From: Geomesophilobacter sediminis
GTDB lineage: Bacteria > Desulfobacterota > Desulfuromonadia > Geobacterales > Geobacteraceae
Assembly: GCF_016458275.1 (NCBI RefSeq)
Contig: NZ_JAEMHM010000003.1
Location: forward strand, 124,001 to 188,000
Direction of reading: 5' to 3'
Length of the DNA stretch: 64,000 bases
In this document: piece after piece, positions 33,676 through 44,662 of the stretch
Layout: each line of letters opens with the position of its first letter
How positions within the stretch are numbered: the first letter of the stretch is position 1
Notes under the pieces: generated by a model
The model's database searches: none
The model's input: the letters and a program-made list of their open reading frames with translations, nothing else
What the model was told of the DNA's origin: nothing
Translations under genes and position numbers: made by a program

Positions 33676-36600
33676 ATGAAGATTTCCGATCGTGATCCGT
33701 CCGGTCTTATGACAGCCGAGCGCGATGCCTGTGCCATTATCTGCTACGTCGACAAATCGGGGAGGGCCACTCATGGCAATGTCCAGCGTACCATCGAGGC
33801 GCTGGTGAAGATGGGGCACCGCGCCGGTGAGATCAACGGGGAAGGGGATGGTTGCGGCATTCTCACCGACATTCCCCGCAAGATCTGGAACGAGGTGCTG
33901 AGCGGCGAAGGTCATCCTCCGGGGATCGCCTACGAGGGAGGTTTCGCGGTGGGGCACTTCCTGATCGCGAAGCATCTTCTCGGCCTGCACCCGGAGCTGC
34001 AGGCGACTATCCTCAAACGCTGCCAGGACGCTGGGCTCGAGGTGCTGGGCCAGCGCCCGGCGCCGGTACGGAGCGAGGTCCTGGCCGCCGCGGCGCGGCA
34101 GAGCGAACCGCTGGTCTGGCAGGTTGCCCTGCGCTGTCCGGATCCCAAGGACGCCTTTCGGACCCTGTACCGGCTGCAGATCGAGCTGGAGCAGGAGTTC
34201 CCGATCCACGTCGCCTCCCTTTCCGGCGACGTCGCCGCCTACAAGGTGCACGGCGCGCCGGAGATCCTCCCCCGCTACTATCCCGAGTTGAAACGCCGCG
34301 ATTTCCTCTCCTCGGCCACCATCGGCCACAGCCGCTACTCCACCAATACCCTGCCGACCGTGCTGCGGGCCCAGCCTTTTTCGCTTCTGGGACACAACGG
34401 TGAGATCAACACCATTGCCCGGCTGCGCGAGGAGGCGCGGATGCTCGGCATCGTGCTCCCGGTGGAGGGGAGCGATTCCCAGGACCTGAACCGCACCCTG
34501 GAAGGGTTGATGGCGCTTTTCGGCCTGAACCTCTTCGAGGCGATGGAGATGGTCTTCCCCCCTATCTACAGCGAAATGGACCGGATGGAGCCGGAACTGA
34601 ATGCCCTTTACCGCTGGTTCCGCCACTTCCTGTCCGCCAGCGCCCAGGGGCCGGCGGCCATCATCGCGCGGCACGGCGACCGCTGCGTCTTCAGCGTCGA
34701 CGCCATGGGACTGCGCCCGTTGTGGGTAGGGGAAACCGATCAGGAGATTTTCGCCAGCTCCGAGCTGGGGGTGGTCCCCCATGAAGAGATCGTGAGCGAT
34801 CCCAAGCCGCTCGCCCCGGGCGAGAAGGTCGGGCTCCAACTGGTACCCGGTGAACGCCCGCGCCTTTTCGAGCACCATGGCCTGCGCCGCGAGGTGTACG
34901 AAACCTTCCGGCGGCGCACCGGGCTCACCGCCCATGCCCGCTCGCTGCAGAGCTTTGCCTCGCGGCGCGGCCCCCGTAACCCCAATCCCATCAAGAGCTG
35001 GACGAAAACGAACAAGCTGGTCCGGGAAAACCTCCTTTCGGCGCTGGCCTGGAAGTCGACCGACGTCCAGAACCTGAAGGATATGGCGCGCAACAGCGAG
35101 GACCCGATCACCTCGCTCGGTTACGACGGCCCGTTGGCGGCTCTCAGCCTATCCCGGCAAAACCTCTCCGACTATTTCAAGGAACAGGTCGCCGTGGTGA
35201 CCAATCCGGCCATCGACCGGGAACGGGAGGCGGAACACTTCTCGACCCGGGTGATGCTCGGGGCGCGCTGCGCGCTGAAAGGAGCCCCCGATGCCGCACT
35301 GGAACTTCCGAACCCCCTCCTTTTGGGAGGCGGTCGCTTCGTAAGCCCCGGCGGGGCTGAAATCCAGGCTGCCGAGCTTGACAGCTTCACCCTGGAAGAC
35401 GTCTTCACCCGTTTCGGGAAAAAAAGCCTCGCCCTGTCCTGCAGCATCCGGCAGGGGGAATCGCTGCAGCAGGCCCTGGACCGGCTGGTCGAGGAAACGG
35501 TGATTGCCGTTTGCAACGGGATCCGCCTGATCCTCCTGGATGATGCCGACGTCTTTACCCGGGGAAGCGATTTTCTCGATCCCTATTTGGTCGTCGCGGT
35601 TCTCCACAAGGCTCTCAAGGAGACCACCCAGGTCGAAGGCGAAAGCCTGCGCCGCCGGGTTTCCCTGGTGCTCCGGTCCGGGGCGCTGCGCAATCTGCAT
35701 GATCTCATCTTTGCCTTGGGGATGGGCGCCGACGCACTTTGTCCCTATCTCATGTGGGAACAGGCCGAGGAGGAATCCAACGGGGTGGCGAACCTTTACG
35801 GAGTCCTGGTGCGCGGGCTGGAAAAGGTGATTTCCACCATGGGGACTCATGAAATCGGCGGCTACGGCAAATATTTCGCCTCGATCGGGCTGTCGCGGCA
35901 ACTGGCTGAGAGCTTCGAGACCCCGAATTTCTGCGGCTCCTACGAAAGGGGGGTGACCCTCGAAGCACTGGAAGAGGAAAGCCGCAGCCGCACGGCGGTC
36001 GCCCGTCGGCGCGATAAGGAGCCGATCCCGGTGCAGTTCCGCCTCTACCCGCGGATCTGGAAGATGGTGGGGCAGGTGGCGAAGATGGAGGAAAGCTACG
36101 CCGACCTCTCGAAGATGATCCAGCAGTTCGAGGTGGAGCATCCGCTGGCGATCCGGCACCTGATCGATCTGCGTTACCACGACGAGTTGAGTGTGGATCC
36201 GGATGACGTCGACACTTCGGTGGGGGGGCACGACCTGCCGATTCTCTTCTCCGCGATGAGTTTCGGGTCGCAGGGGGAGACCCCGTTTCGCATCTATGCG
36301 GAGGCGGCGCGGCGCCTGAACATCGTCTGCATGAACGGCGAAGGGGGAGAAATCGCCGACATGCTCGGGCGTTACCGGAAAAACCGCGGCCAGCAGATCG
36401 CCTCCGGGCGTTTCGGCGTCTCCATGGAGTTTCTCAACTCGGCGGACGTCCTGGAAATCAAGGTGGGGCAGGGGGCCAAGCCGGGCGAGGGGGGGCATCT
36501 CCCCGGCTTCAAGGTGACCGCGAAGATCGCCGCGGCGCGCCATGCCACGCCGGGCGTGTCGCTCATCTCCCCTTCCAATAACCACGACATCTACTCGATT

Positions 36601-38205
36601 GAAGACCTGGCGCAGATCATCGAGGAGCTACGCACCGCCAATCCGACCGCACGTATTTCGGTAAAGGTCCCCGCGGTCGCCGGGTTCGCCACCATCGCCC
36701 TCGGCATCGTCAAGGCCGGGGCCGACATCATCACCATCAGCGGCTACGACGGCGGCACCGGTGCAGCGCGCAAGCATGCGGTGAAATTCGTGGGGCTCCC
36801 CGCGGAGATCGGGGTCCGCGAGGCGCACCGGGCGCTGGTGGGAGCCGGAATGCGGCAGCGCGTGGAGATCTGGGCCGATGGTGGCGCCCGCACCGGCCGG
36901 GACGTTTTGAAGCTGATGCTGCTCGGTGCCAACCGGGTCGGTTTCGGGACGCTCCCCATGGTGATCATCGGCTGCACGGCCTGCCGCGGCTGCCACCTCG
37001 GGACCTGCCACGTCGGTATCGCGACCCAGATCGAGACTCCGGAAGAGGCGCAGGAGCGCGGCTTGCGGCGTTTCGTGCCCCGCGTGCTCGAAAACGGGGT
37101 GATCTACGAGACCACCTTCTTCCGGGCGATGGCACGCGAGATCCGCATCCTGACCGCCAAGCTCGGGTTCCGCAGGACCCAGGATCTGGTCGGGCGCGCC
37201 GATCTTCTGGTTCAGAACCGGGAACAAAGCCGTCTCGACCTGGAGCATCTCCTGGCGCCGGTGGTGAACAGCACTGCCGCTCCTGCGGAGAACGAGGTCC
37301 GCATCATCCGCAAGCCGCTCAATTACCTGACCTCGCTGATCTCCGGACTGGTCGGCAAAGCCTTTGCCGAAGGGGAAGAGCGGGTCCGCTACGACGATGA
37401 CAGCGCGACCAGCTCGGACCGCGCCATCGGCACCCACCTCGCCGGCACCATGGTGCGCGGCTGGGCGGAAGGGACCTTCGCCGGCACCTGCCAGGCCCTC
37501 TTGCATTTCCATCGCGATTCGATACCGGGTAACGGCCTCGGTTCCTTCATCATGCCCCAGATCGCGATACGGGTCGAAGGGGGTGCCCAGGATGGGGTGG
37601 GCAAATCCATGGGGGGAGGGAAAATCGTCATCCTCAAAGGGGAAAACCGCAACGGTACCCGGGTCGGGGGCTCGGTGGGGAAAGGGCTTGCCTACGGTGC
37701 CACCGCGGGCACCCTGATCGTCCAGGGGGACGCAGACAGCCGGGCCTGCATTCGGCTTTCCGGAGCGGACGTGGTTCTCGGGGGGAGAATCCGGATGCCG
37801 CTTGACGATTCACTGGGCAACGTGGCGGGGCGTGCCAATCTCAAGGGGTTTGCCTTCGAATACATGACGGCGGGAAGGGCGGTGGTGCTCGGAGACCCCG
37901 GCCCCTGGCTCTGCTCGGGGATGACCGGGGGGACCGTCTACTGCCATCTGGACCCGGAAATGGGGCTGGACCGTGAGGCGCTGCGCCGCCGGCTGGCACG
38001 GGGGGCCGGGGTGGAGATCCGGGATCTCGAGGAGGAGGATGTGACCCAGGTGGAGGAGCTTTTGGGGAAATACCGCCGGGAACTGTTGCATTCCCACCAG
38101 GAGGAGGAGAGCGACTGGCTTTCCGAGGCGATGGCCCACACCAGGGGCCGATTCGTCAAGATCGTGCCGGAGCAGTCCCTGGTGATGCCGAAAAGCACGG
38201 AATAA
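33676..38205 (+). CDS. gltB: Glutamate synthase, large (alpha) subunit
   Basis: A full-length 1509-residue protein. The N-terminal class II glutamine amidotransferase domain starts with a short propeptide; ERDACAIICYV offers Cys19 as the nucleophile, followed by GEGDGCGIL. The FMN/synthase domain (about 830-1230) has LPILFSAMSFGSQGETPFR, then VGQGAKPGEGGHLPG, ISGYDGGTGAARKHAVKF and the 3Fe-4S cysteines CTACRGCHLGTC (C-x5-C-x4-C). The C-terminal GXGXG beta-helix domain includes GGGKIVILKGENRNGT. The family transfers the glutamine amide nitrogen to 2-oxoglutarate. No gltD (NADPH subunit) follows; a perfect terminator does. The residues after the catalytic Cys (AIIC) differ from the usual GVGF. 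Confidence 0.94.
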   Translation: MKISDRDPSGLMTAERDACAIICYVDKSGRATHGNVQRTIEALVKMGHRAGEINGEGDGCGILTDIPRKIWNEVLSGEGHPPGIAYEGGFAVGHFLIAKHLLGLHPELQATILKRCQDAGLEVLGQRPAPVRSEVLAAAARQSEPLVWQVALRCPDPKDAFRTLYRLQIELEQEFPIHVASLSGDVAAYKVHGAPEILPRYYPELKRRDFLSSATIGHSRYSTNTLPTVLRAQPFSLLGHNGEINTIARLREEARMLGIVLPVEGSDSQDLNRTLEGLMALFGLNLFEAMEMVFPPIYSEMDRMEPELNALYRWFRHFLSASAQGPAAIIARHGDRCVFSVDAMGLRPLWVGETDQEIFASSELGVVPHEEIVSDPKPLAPGEKVGLQLVPGERPRLFEHHGLRREVYETFRRRTGLTAHARSLQSFASRRGPRNPNPIKSWTKTNKLVRENLLSALAWKSTDVQNLKDMARNSEDPITSLGYDGPLAALSLSRQNLSDYFKEQVAVVTNPAIDREREAEHFSTRVMLGARCALKGAPDAALELPNPLLLGGGRFVSPGGAEIQAAELDSFTLEDVFTRFGKKSLALSCSIRQGESLQQALDRLVEETVIAVCNGIRLILLDDADVFTRGSDFLDPYLVVAVLHKALKETTQVEGESLRRRVSLVLRSGALRNLHDLIFALGMGADALCPYLMWEQAEEESNGVANLYGVLVRGLEKVISTMGTHEIGGYGKYFASIGLSRQLAESFETPNFCGSYERGVTLEALEEESRSRTAVARRRDKEPIPVQFRLYPRIWKMVGQVAKMEESYADLSKMIQQFEVEHPLAIRHLIDLRYHDELSVDPDDVDTSVGGHDLPILFSAMSFGSQGETPFRIYAEAARRLNIVCMNGEGGEIADMLGRYRKNRGQQIASGRFGVSMEFLNSADVLEIKVGQGAKPGEGGHLPGFKVTAKIAAARHATPGVSLISPSNNHDIYSIEDLAQIIEELRTANPTARISVKVPAVAGFATIALGIVKAGADIITISGYDGGTGAARKHAVKFVGLPAEIGVREAHRALVGAGMRQRVEIWADGGARTGRDVLKLMLLGANRVGFGTLPMVIIGCTACRGCHLGTCHVGIATQIETPEEAQERGLRRFVPRVLENGVIYETTFFRAMAREIRILTAKLGFRRTQDLVGRADLLVQNREQSRLDLEHLLAPVVNSTAAPAENEVRIIRKPLNYLTSLISGLVGKAFAEGEERVRYDDDSATSSDRAIGTHLAGTMVRGWAEGTFAGTCQALLHFHRDSIPGNGLGSFIMPQIAIRVEGGAQDGVGKSMGGGKIVILKGENRNGTRVGGSVGKGLAYGATAGTLIVQGDADSRACIRLSGADVVLGGRIRMPLDDSLGNVAGRANLKGFAFEYMTAGRAVVLGDPGPWLCSGMTGGTVYCHLDPEMGLDREALRRRLARGAGVEIRDLEEEDVTQVEELLGKYRRELLHSHQEEESDWLSEAMAHTRGRFVKIVPEQSLVMPKSTE

Positions 38206-38247
38206 AACGAAGAAGGGGCGCCGCAAGCTGCGCCCCTTCTTCGTTTT
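38204..38247. terminator. Strong bidirectional terminator after gltB
   Basis: A perfect 17-base stem: AAAACGAAGAAGGGGCG (38204-38220) and its complement (38231-38247). It gives a T-tract in both directions and lies between convergent genes. Confidence 0.9.
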
Positions 38248-38338
38248 ACGGAATCATCCTCCACTACCGGGTCGGGCCTGGATACCTCCCTTTGGCAAGG
38301 GGGGGCTGGGGGGATTTTGCCTTAGTTGTTTTCAGGCA

Positions 38339-38656
38339 TTACTTCCCGAATGCCTGCAAAAACTGCTGCAACATGAGCGGATTGTTGGTCTTGATCTTCC
38401 CGCCGATAAAGTCGAGCAGCCCCGGGCGGTAGCCTTCGAACCAGATCTTTCGGAACATCTCCTCGCTGGTCTGACAGGTGCAGTCAGGGCTTTCCACCGT
38501 TTTGCCGCGCTCGAAGGCAGATGATTCGCCATCGACGGTAGCGGTTGCGCCGTGGGATCCCATCTGGAAGTAGAAGGTGGCTTGGGCGGAAAAAACGCCT
38601 TTTTTAAAGGATTTTCCGAGCTCGGTAATAAGGGTATCGATAACGTCCGGGGTCAT
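38339..38656 (-). CDS. SCP2-type sterol/lipid carrier domain protein
   Basis: A 105-residue protein from ATG 38656. AGGAG lies 11 bases upstream, a little far; an ATG at 38740 has none. The sequence fits the SCP2 lipid-binding fold: a first helix (DVIDTLITELGKSF), a strand pair (ATFYFQMGSHGATATVDGES), then CTCQTSEEMFRKIWFEGYRP and the last helix NPLMLQQFLQAFGK. Such proteins bind acyl-CoA or other lipids. It is divergent from the beta-oxidation gene at 38935, which fits a role in fatty-acyl handling. Confidence 0.75.
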   Translation of the reverse strand: MTPDVIDTLITELGKSFKKGVFSAQATFYFQMGSHGATATVDGESSAFERGKTVESPDCTCQTSEEMFRKIWFEGYRPGLLDFIGGKIKTNNPLMLQQFLQAFGK

Positions 38657-38891
38657 GAAAAAGTCAGCTCCTATTGCAATTGGGATTTTGGTTTGCGGAG
38701 AGGGACTCGCACCTGGGGTGCATCCGAGCTTTGCGAGCATGCTGCGGCGGGGGATTGCTGCAGGGGCGTAGCATCGGGGGCTATCCTGTGGATCTAGCGT
38801 CCAAACCGGGATAGTTGTGCCTCGAAGGCGGATATTATGGTAGCATAAGCCAACGTGTCAAGCTGAAAGGTCAGCAATTTTGCGGTTTCTT

Positions 38892-38910
38892 CGGCCGACG
38901 CCGTCGGCCG
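38892..38910. promoter_or_regulatory. Palindrome ahead of the beta-oxidation genes
   Basis: CGGCCGACG and CGTCGGCCG (38892-38900 and 38902-38910) form a perfect 9-base inverted repeat with one central base, 24 bases before the start codon. It could be a repressor operator or an mRNA hairpin. Confidence 0.4.
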
Positions 38911-38934
38911 GGTTGGTGGTTCAAAGGAGGCGCG

Positions 38935-41292
38935 ATGAAAAGAATCGATAAAGTCGCCGTTTTGGGCTCGGGAGTCATGGGGAGCGCCATCGCGGCGCAC
39001 CTTGCCAATGCCGGGATTTCCGTACTCCTTCTCGATATGGTTCCTCCGGCCACCGCTCCCGGAGCCGAGGGCCGAAGCCGCCTTGCCGAAACGGCGGTGC
39101 AGAACCTCGCCAAGCTGAAGCCCGCCCCTCTTTTCCTATCGGAATACAGCACCTGGATCGAGACCGGGAACTTCGAGGACGACGCGCCCCGGCTCAAAGA
39201 GTGCGACTGGGTGATCGAGGCGGTGCTGGAAAATCTTGCCGTAAAGCAGCATGTCTTTACCCACGTCGTCGTTCCCAACCTCAAGGAGGGGGCGATCCTC
39301 TCCACCAATACCAGCGGCCTGTCGGTTGAGGCCATGGCCCAGTTCCTCCCGGAAGAGCTTCGCACCCGCTTCCTGGTGACCCACTTCTTCAATCCCCCCC
39401 GTTACATGCGCCTCATGGAGATTGTTCCCGGCAGGAAGACGAGTCCGGAAACCGTTTCTGGATTGGCGCGGTTCATCGAGGCCCGCCTCGGCAAGGGGGT
39501 GGTGTACGCCAAGGACACCCCGAACTTCATCGCCAACCGGATCGGAACCTACGCCGGGGCCAACGCGGTCAAGCACATGCTGGAGATGGGTTTCAACGTC
39601 GAAGAGGTCGATGCGCTCACCGGCCCGGCGCTGGGGCGGCCCAAGACGGCAACCTTCGGGCTTTGGGATCTGGTCGGCATCGACACCGTGGCCCGGGTCT
39701 GCGCCAATACCTACGAGCTTCTTCCCAACGACGATGAACGGGACATCTTCCGCATTCCTGACTTCATCACCAAGATGGTCGCGGCGGGACAGATCGGGAA
39801 AAAGGCGGGGCAAGGGTTTTACCAGCGGCAAACCGTGGAAGGAAAGAGCGTGAAGTTCTTCTACGACCACCGGACCGGGGGCTATCTCCCCACTGCCAAG
39901 CCTTCCTTCCCCTCGGTTGGGGCCACCAAGCAACTCGATCTTCCCGCCGAGCGGATCCGGACCCTGATCGGCGACAACGATCGCGGTGCCGAATACGCCT
40001 GGAAGACCTTGCGCGATACCCTCATCTACGCCGCAAAACGAATCCCGGAAATCTCGGACGACATCGCCAACGTCGATAATGCCATGAAGTGGGGATACAA
40101 CTGGGAACTCGGCCCGTTCGAGACCCTTGACGGGATCGGCGTGGCAGCGTTTGTGGCGCGTGCGGATCGGGAAGGGATCGCCATCCCGGAATGGCTGCGG
40201 GGGGTGGAGCGGTTTTATAAGATCGAAGGGGCGAAAAGGTATCAGTTCAACCCGGCCGCGGGTGCCTTTCAGGAAATCCCGGTCGCACCCGGCACGGTGT
40301 CGCTCACCCTGCTTAAGGAAGCCGGCAGGACCGTGGAACGCAACCCCGGCGCATCTCTCATCGACCTGGGCGATGGCGTTTTCTGCGTGGAATTCCACGG
40401 CAAGATGAACACCATCGGTCCCGATGTCATGTCCATGATCGGCAAGGGGATACGCAGGGCAGAGGAAGAGGGGATTGGCCTCGTTATCGGCAACGAGGGG
40501 AGCCTTTTTTCGGCCGGGGCGAACCTGATGCTCCTTGCCATGGCGATCGCGGAAGGGGAGTACGATGACGTTGCCATGATGGTCAAGGGTTTCCAGAAGG
40601 CGATGATGGGTATCAAGTACGCCAAGGTCCCCGTGGTGGCGGCCCCGCACCAGCTCGTCATGGGGGGCGGGTGCGAGACCTGTCTGCATGCCGACGCCAT
40701 GGTCGCCCATGCCGAGACCTACATGGGGCTGGTCGAAATCGGGGTCGGACTTTTGCCGGCCGGCGGCGGCACCAAGGAAATGGCGCTTCGTGCGATTCGG
40801 ATGGCCGATGAAAACGGCGCCGACGTTTCCCCCTTCATTTTCAAGAACTACCAGACCATCGCCATGGCCAAGGTCAGCACCTCTGCCGCCGAGCTCTTCC
40901 GGATGGGGATGATGCGTCCCGGTGATGCGATCTGCATGAATCTCGACCGGCGGCTGCACGACGCGAAGTTGAAGGTGATCGACCTGGCCGCGAACTATCG
41001 CCCGGGGCGTCCCGTCACCGGGATCAAGGCCCCCGGCCGCAGCTATGCGGCCAGCATGAAGACCCAGCTCTGGAACCTGGTGCAAGGGGGCTACATCTCC
41101 GAATATGACCGCTACCTTGCCTCGACCATCGCCGACGTCATCACCGGCGGGGATGTCCCCGGCGGGACGCTGATCACCGAAGAGTACCTTCTCGACCTGG
41201 AACGCGAGGCGTTTCTGAAACTGTGCGGCCAGAAGAAGACCCTGGAACGGATTCAGCACATGCTGAAGAAGGGAAGACCGCTGAGGAACTGA
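38935..41292 (+). CDS. 3-hydroxyacyl-CoA dehydrogenase / enoyl-CoA hydratase
   Basis: A 785-residue two-function beta-oxidation enzyme, preceded by AAAGGAGG. The N-terminal half is the NAD-dependent dehydrogenase: [20 protein letters not shown] at the Rossmann fold, [19 protein letters not shown] with the catalytic His, and [14 protein letters not shown]. The C-terminal half (about 485-700) is a crotonase fold with the CoA/oxyanion segment [14 protein letters not shown] and [16 protein letters not shown]. The domain order, dehydrogenase first, is the reverse of E. coli FadB and matches the other common bacterial type. It is followed 91 bases later by a thiolase. Confidence 0.93.
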   Translation: MKRIDKVAVLGSGVMGSAIAAHLANAGISVLLLDMVPPATAPGAEGRSRLAETAVQNLAKLKPAPLFLSEYSTWIETGNFEDDAPRLKECDWVIEAVLENLAVKQHVFTHVVVPNLKEGAILSTNTSGLSVEAMAQFLPEELRTRFLVTHFFNPPRYMRLMEIVPGRKTSPETVSGLARFIEARLGKGVVYAKDTPNFIANRIGTYAGANAVKHMLEMGFNVEEVDALTGPALGRPKTATFGLWDLVGIDTVARVCANTYELLPNDDERDIFRIPDFITKMVAAGQIGKKAGQGFYQRQTVEGKSVKFFYDHRTGGYLPTAKPSFPSVGATKQLDLPAERIRTLIGDNDRGAEYAWKTLRDTLIYAAKRIPEISDDIANVDNAMKWGYNWELGPFETLDGIGVAAFVARADREGIAIPEWLRGVERFYKIEGAKRYQFNPAAGAFQEIPVAPGTVSLTLLKEAGRTVERNPGASLIDLGDGVFCVEFHGKMNTIGPDVMSMIGKGIRRAEEEGIGLVIGNEGSLFSAGANLMLLAMAIAEGEYDDVAMMVKGFQKAMMGIKYAKVPVVAAPHQLVMGGGCETCLHADAMVAHAETYMGLVEIGVGLLPAGGGTKEMALRAIRMADENGADVSPFIFKNYQTIAMAKVSTSAAELFRMGMMRPGDAICMNLDRRLHDAKLKVIDLAANYRPGRPVTGIKAPGRSYAASMKTQLWNLVQGGYISEYDRYLASTIADVITGGDVPGGTLITEEYLLDLEREAFLKLCGQKKTLERIQHMLKKGRPLRN

Positions 41293-41383
41293 TCGGCGAA
41301 GGGGAGGGGAATGGCTGCGCCAGGAAGAACGGCAGTCGTCTCTGACATGTATTAGGCATCGGTTGCCGTTGGAGGAAATGATC

Positions 41384-42565
<1,182 letters not shown>

Positions 42566-42586
42566 TTAAGCATCGGGTGTGATGAA

Positions 42587-42612
42587 ATTCGCGCCAGGAA
42601 TTGCGTTCCCAC
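42587..42612. repeat. Half-site of family A repeat
   Basis: TTCGCGCCAGGAATTGCGTT followed by CCCACA matches one arm of the family A element with two changes. The other arm is absent. A family D stretch (CCCCTCTCC..GGGTGAGG) follows at 42634-42676. Confidence 0.55.
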
Positions 42613-42723
42613 AGCAGGATCACCGGTTCACCTACGTCCCCTCTCCTTCAATGAGTGGGATAGGGTGAGGATGGGGGGGCTGATGATGGGGGTTCATGAT
42701 AAAACCGATCAGTGAGGTGGCAA

Positions 42724-44502
42724 ATGGCGAAGCGACTTTTTAATGGTGCGGAATTCCTGATCACCGAGACCTCCCCGGCGGACGTTTTCACCCCCGAGGA
42801 GTTTTCCGACGAACAACGCCAGATTGCCCAAACGACCGAGCAGTTCGTGATCAACGAGGTCCTGCCGCTGCGCGAGCGGATCGAACACCAGGAATTCGGC
42901 CCGGTGGTCGACCTGATGCGTCGTTGCGGCGAGCTGGGCCTGCTGATGATCGACGCGCCCGAAGAGTACGGCGGCCTGGAGCTCGACAAAACGACCAGTA
43001 TGCTGGCCGCGGAAAAGATCGCCTCGTCCGGGTCGTTCTCCGTGGTTTACGCGGCGCACACCGGTATCGGGACGCTGCCGCTGGTCTACTATGGGACCGC
43101 AGCGCAGAAGGAAAAGTACCTCGGCAAAATCATCAGCGGCGAATGGATCGCTGCCTACTGTCTCACCGAACCCGAATCCGGAAGCGATGCCCTGGGCGCC
43201 AAGGCCTCGGCGGTCCTTTCCGACGACGGCAAATACTACCTCCTGAACGGCACCAAGCAGTTCACCACCAACGGCAGCATTGCCGACATCTACACCATCT
43301 TCGCGAAGGTGGACAAGGAGAAGTTCACCGCTTTCCTCGTGGAGCGGACCACGGAGGGGCTGTCGGTCGGCCCGGAGGAAAAGAAGCTCGGCATCAAGGG
43401 CTCCTCGACCACCCAGATCATCCTGGATAACGCCAAGGTGCCGGTGGAGAACGTCCTAGGTGAGATCGGCAAGGGACACAAGATTGCCTTCAACATCCTT
43501 AACGTCGGGCGGCTCAAGCTCGGCGCCGCCGTCGTGGGCGCCGCCAAGAAGGCGATAGGGGAGGGGATCCGCTACGCCAACCTGCGCAAGCAGTTCGGAC
43601 GGACCATCGGTTCCTTCGGCGCCATCAAGGAAAAGATCGCCGACCGCTGCGCGGACATCTTCGCCGCTGAGTCCCTGGTTTACCGGATCACCGGGATGAT
43701 CGACGACCGGCTCGCCACCCTTCCCCAGGGAGCGCCGGACTACTACGTCGCCTACCAGCAAGCGGTCGAGGAATATGCCATTGAATGCGCCATTGCCAAG
43801 GTCTACTGCAGCGAGGCGCTTGCCCAGGTTGCCGACGATGTGGTACAGATCTTCGGCGGCTACGGCTTCATCCAGGAATACCCGGCCGAGGCGTACTACC
43901 GGGACGAACGGATCAACCGGATCTTCGAGGGAACCAACGAGATCAACCGCCTGCTGATCCCGGGAATCATCCTGGAAAGGACCATGAAAGGGGCAATACC
44001 CCTCCAGAGCAAGGCGATGAAGGCCTTTGAGGCGCTGATGTCCCCTTCGTTCGAGGAGGCCGACGACACCGTTGCCTTTGCTGCCGAGAAAAGGGCCGTC
44101 GCCAATCTGAAACAGGCTTTCCTGGTGGTTGCGGGGAATGCGGCGCAGCGCTACCAGGCGAAGATCCGGGAAGAGCAGGAATTGCTGCTCGCCCTGGCCG
44201 ACATGGTGCTGAACATCTTTGCCATGGAAAGCGCGCTGCTTCGTGGGGAGAAGATGCTGCAGGGGGCCAGCGAGGCCAAGCGCGACGCCGTGGCGGCTGC
44301 GGTCACCGTCTGTACCTTCGAGGGGAACGAGAAGGTAGCCAAAGCCGCGAAAAAGGCGGCTTTCTATGCCGCCGAGGGGGATACCCTCACCATGATCCTT
44401 TCGGGGATCCGGCGCTATACCAAGTACCTCCCGGCAAACCTGCTCCAGGCCAAGCGGACGCTGGCGAATGCCGCGCTGGAGGCGGAAAGATACGTCTTCT
44501 AA
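42724..44502 (+). CDS. Acyl-CoA dehydrogenase, long form (VLCAD-like)
   Basis: A 592-residue FAD enzyme for the first step of beta-oxidation, passing electrons to ETF. Core motifs: GELGLLMIDAPEEYGGLELD, the FAD/substrate region AAYCLTEPESGSDALGAKA and TTNGSIADIYTIFAKV, then RKQFGRTIGSFGAIKEKIAD and IFGGYGFIQEYPAEAYYRDE with INRIFEGTNEINRLLI. The extra C-terminal 160 residues (helical, with AMESALLRGEKML) resemble VLCAD/ACAD9-type extensions and suggest long-chain substrates. ATG 42724 follows GAGGTGG. The likely electron acceptor is encoded by etfBA at 52164-53951. Confidence 0.93.
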   Translation: MAKRLFNGAEFLITETSPADVFTPEEFSDEQRQIAQTTEQFVINEVLPLRERIEHQEFGPVVDLMRRCGELGLLMIDAPEEYGGLELDKTTSMLAAEKIASSGSFSVVYAAHTGIGTLPLVYYGTAAQKEKYLGKIISGEWIAAYCLTEPESGSDALGAKASAVLSDDGKYYLLNGTKQFTTNGSIADIYTIFAKVDKEKFTAFLVERTTEGLSVGPEEKKLGIKGSSTTQIILDNAKVPVENVLGEIGKGHKIAFNILNVGRLKLGAAVVGAAKKAIGEGIRYANLRKQFGRTIGSFGAIKEKIADRCADIFAAESLVYRITGMIDDRLATLPQGAPDYYVAYQQAVEEYAIECAIAKVYCSEALAQVADDVVQIFGGYGFIQEYPAEAYYRDERINRIFEGTNEINRLLIPGIILERTMKGAIPLQSKAMKAFEALMSPSFEEADDTVAFAAEKRAVANLKQAFLVVAGNAAQRYQAKIREEQELLLALADMVLNIFAMESALLRGEKMLQGASEAKRDAVAAAVTVCTFEGNEKVAKAAKKAAFYAAEGDTLTMILSGIRRYTKYLPANLLQAKRTLANAALEAERYVF

Positions 44503-44512
44503 AATGACGGGG

Positions 44513-44556
44513 AACCCCATCCTCACCCTGTCCCTCCCCTTGTAGGGGAGGGGACG
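44513..44556. repeat. Family D intergenic repeat, copy 3
   Basis: CCATCCTCACCCTGTCCCTC then CCCTTGTAGGGGAGGGGAC. CCCCT and AGGGG arms form a small hairpin. Related to 491-560 and 42634-42676. Confidence 0.5.
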
Positions 44557-44629
44557 TGTAGCCGGCGGGCTGTAAATAGTCGCTGGTACTGTTTCTCGTT
44601 GCTCTTCAGCAAGAATAAAGAAAGGATGC

Positions 44630-44657
44630 GCCGGCCCTGCGGCCGGCCTTATTTTTT
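44630..44657 (+). terminator. Terminator-like hairpin abutting the MBL start codon
   Basis: GCCGGCC (44630-44636) pairs with GGCCGGC (44641-44647), followed by CTTATTTTTT. It should stop transcription from the acyl-CoA dehydrogenase gene. The T-run ends only five bases before the next ATG. Confidence 0.75.
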
Positions 44658-44662
44658 GCCTC

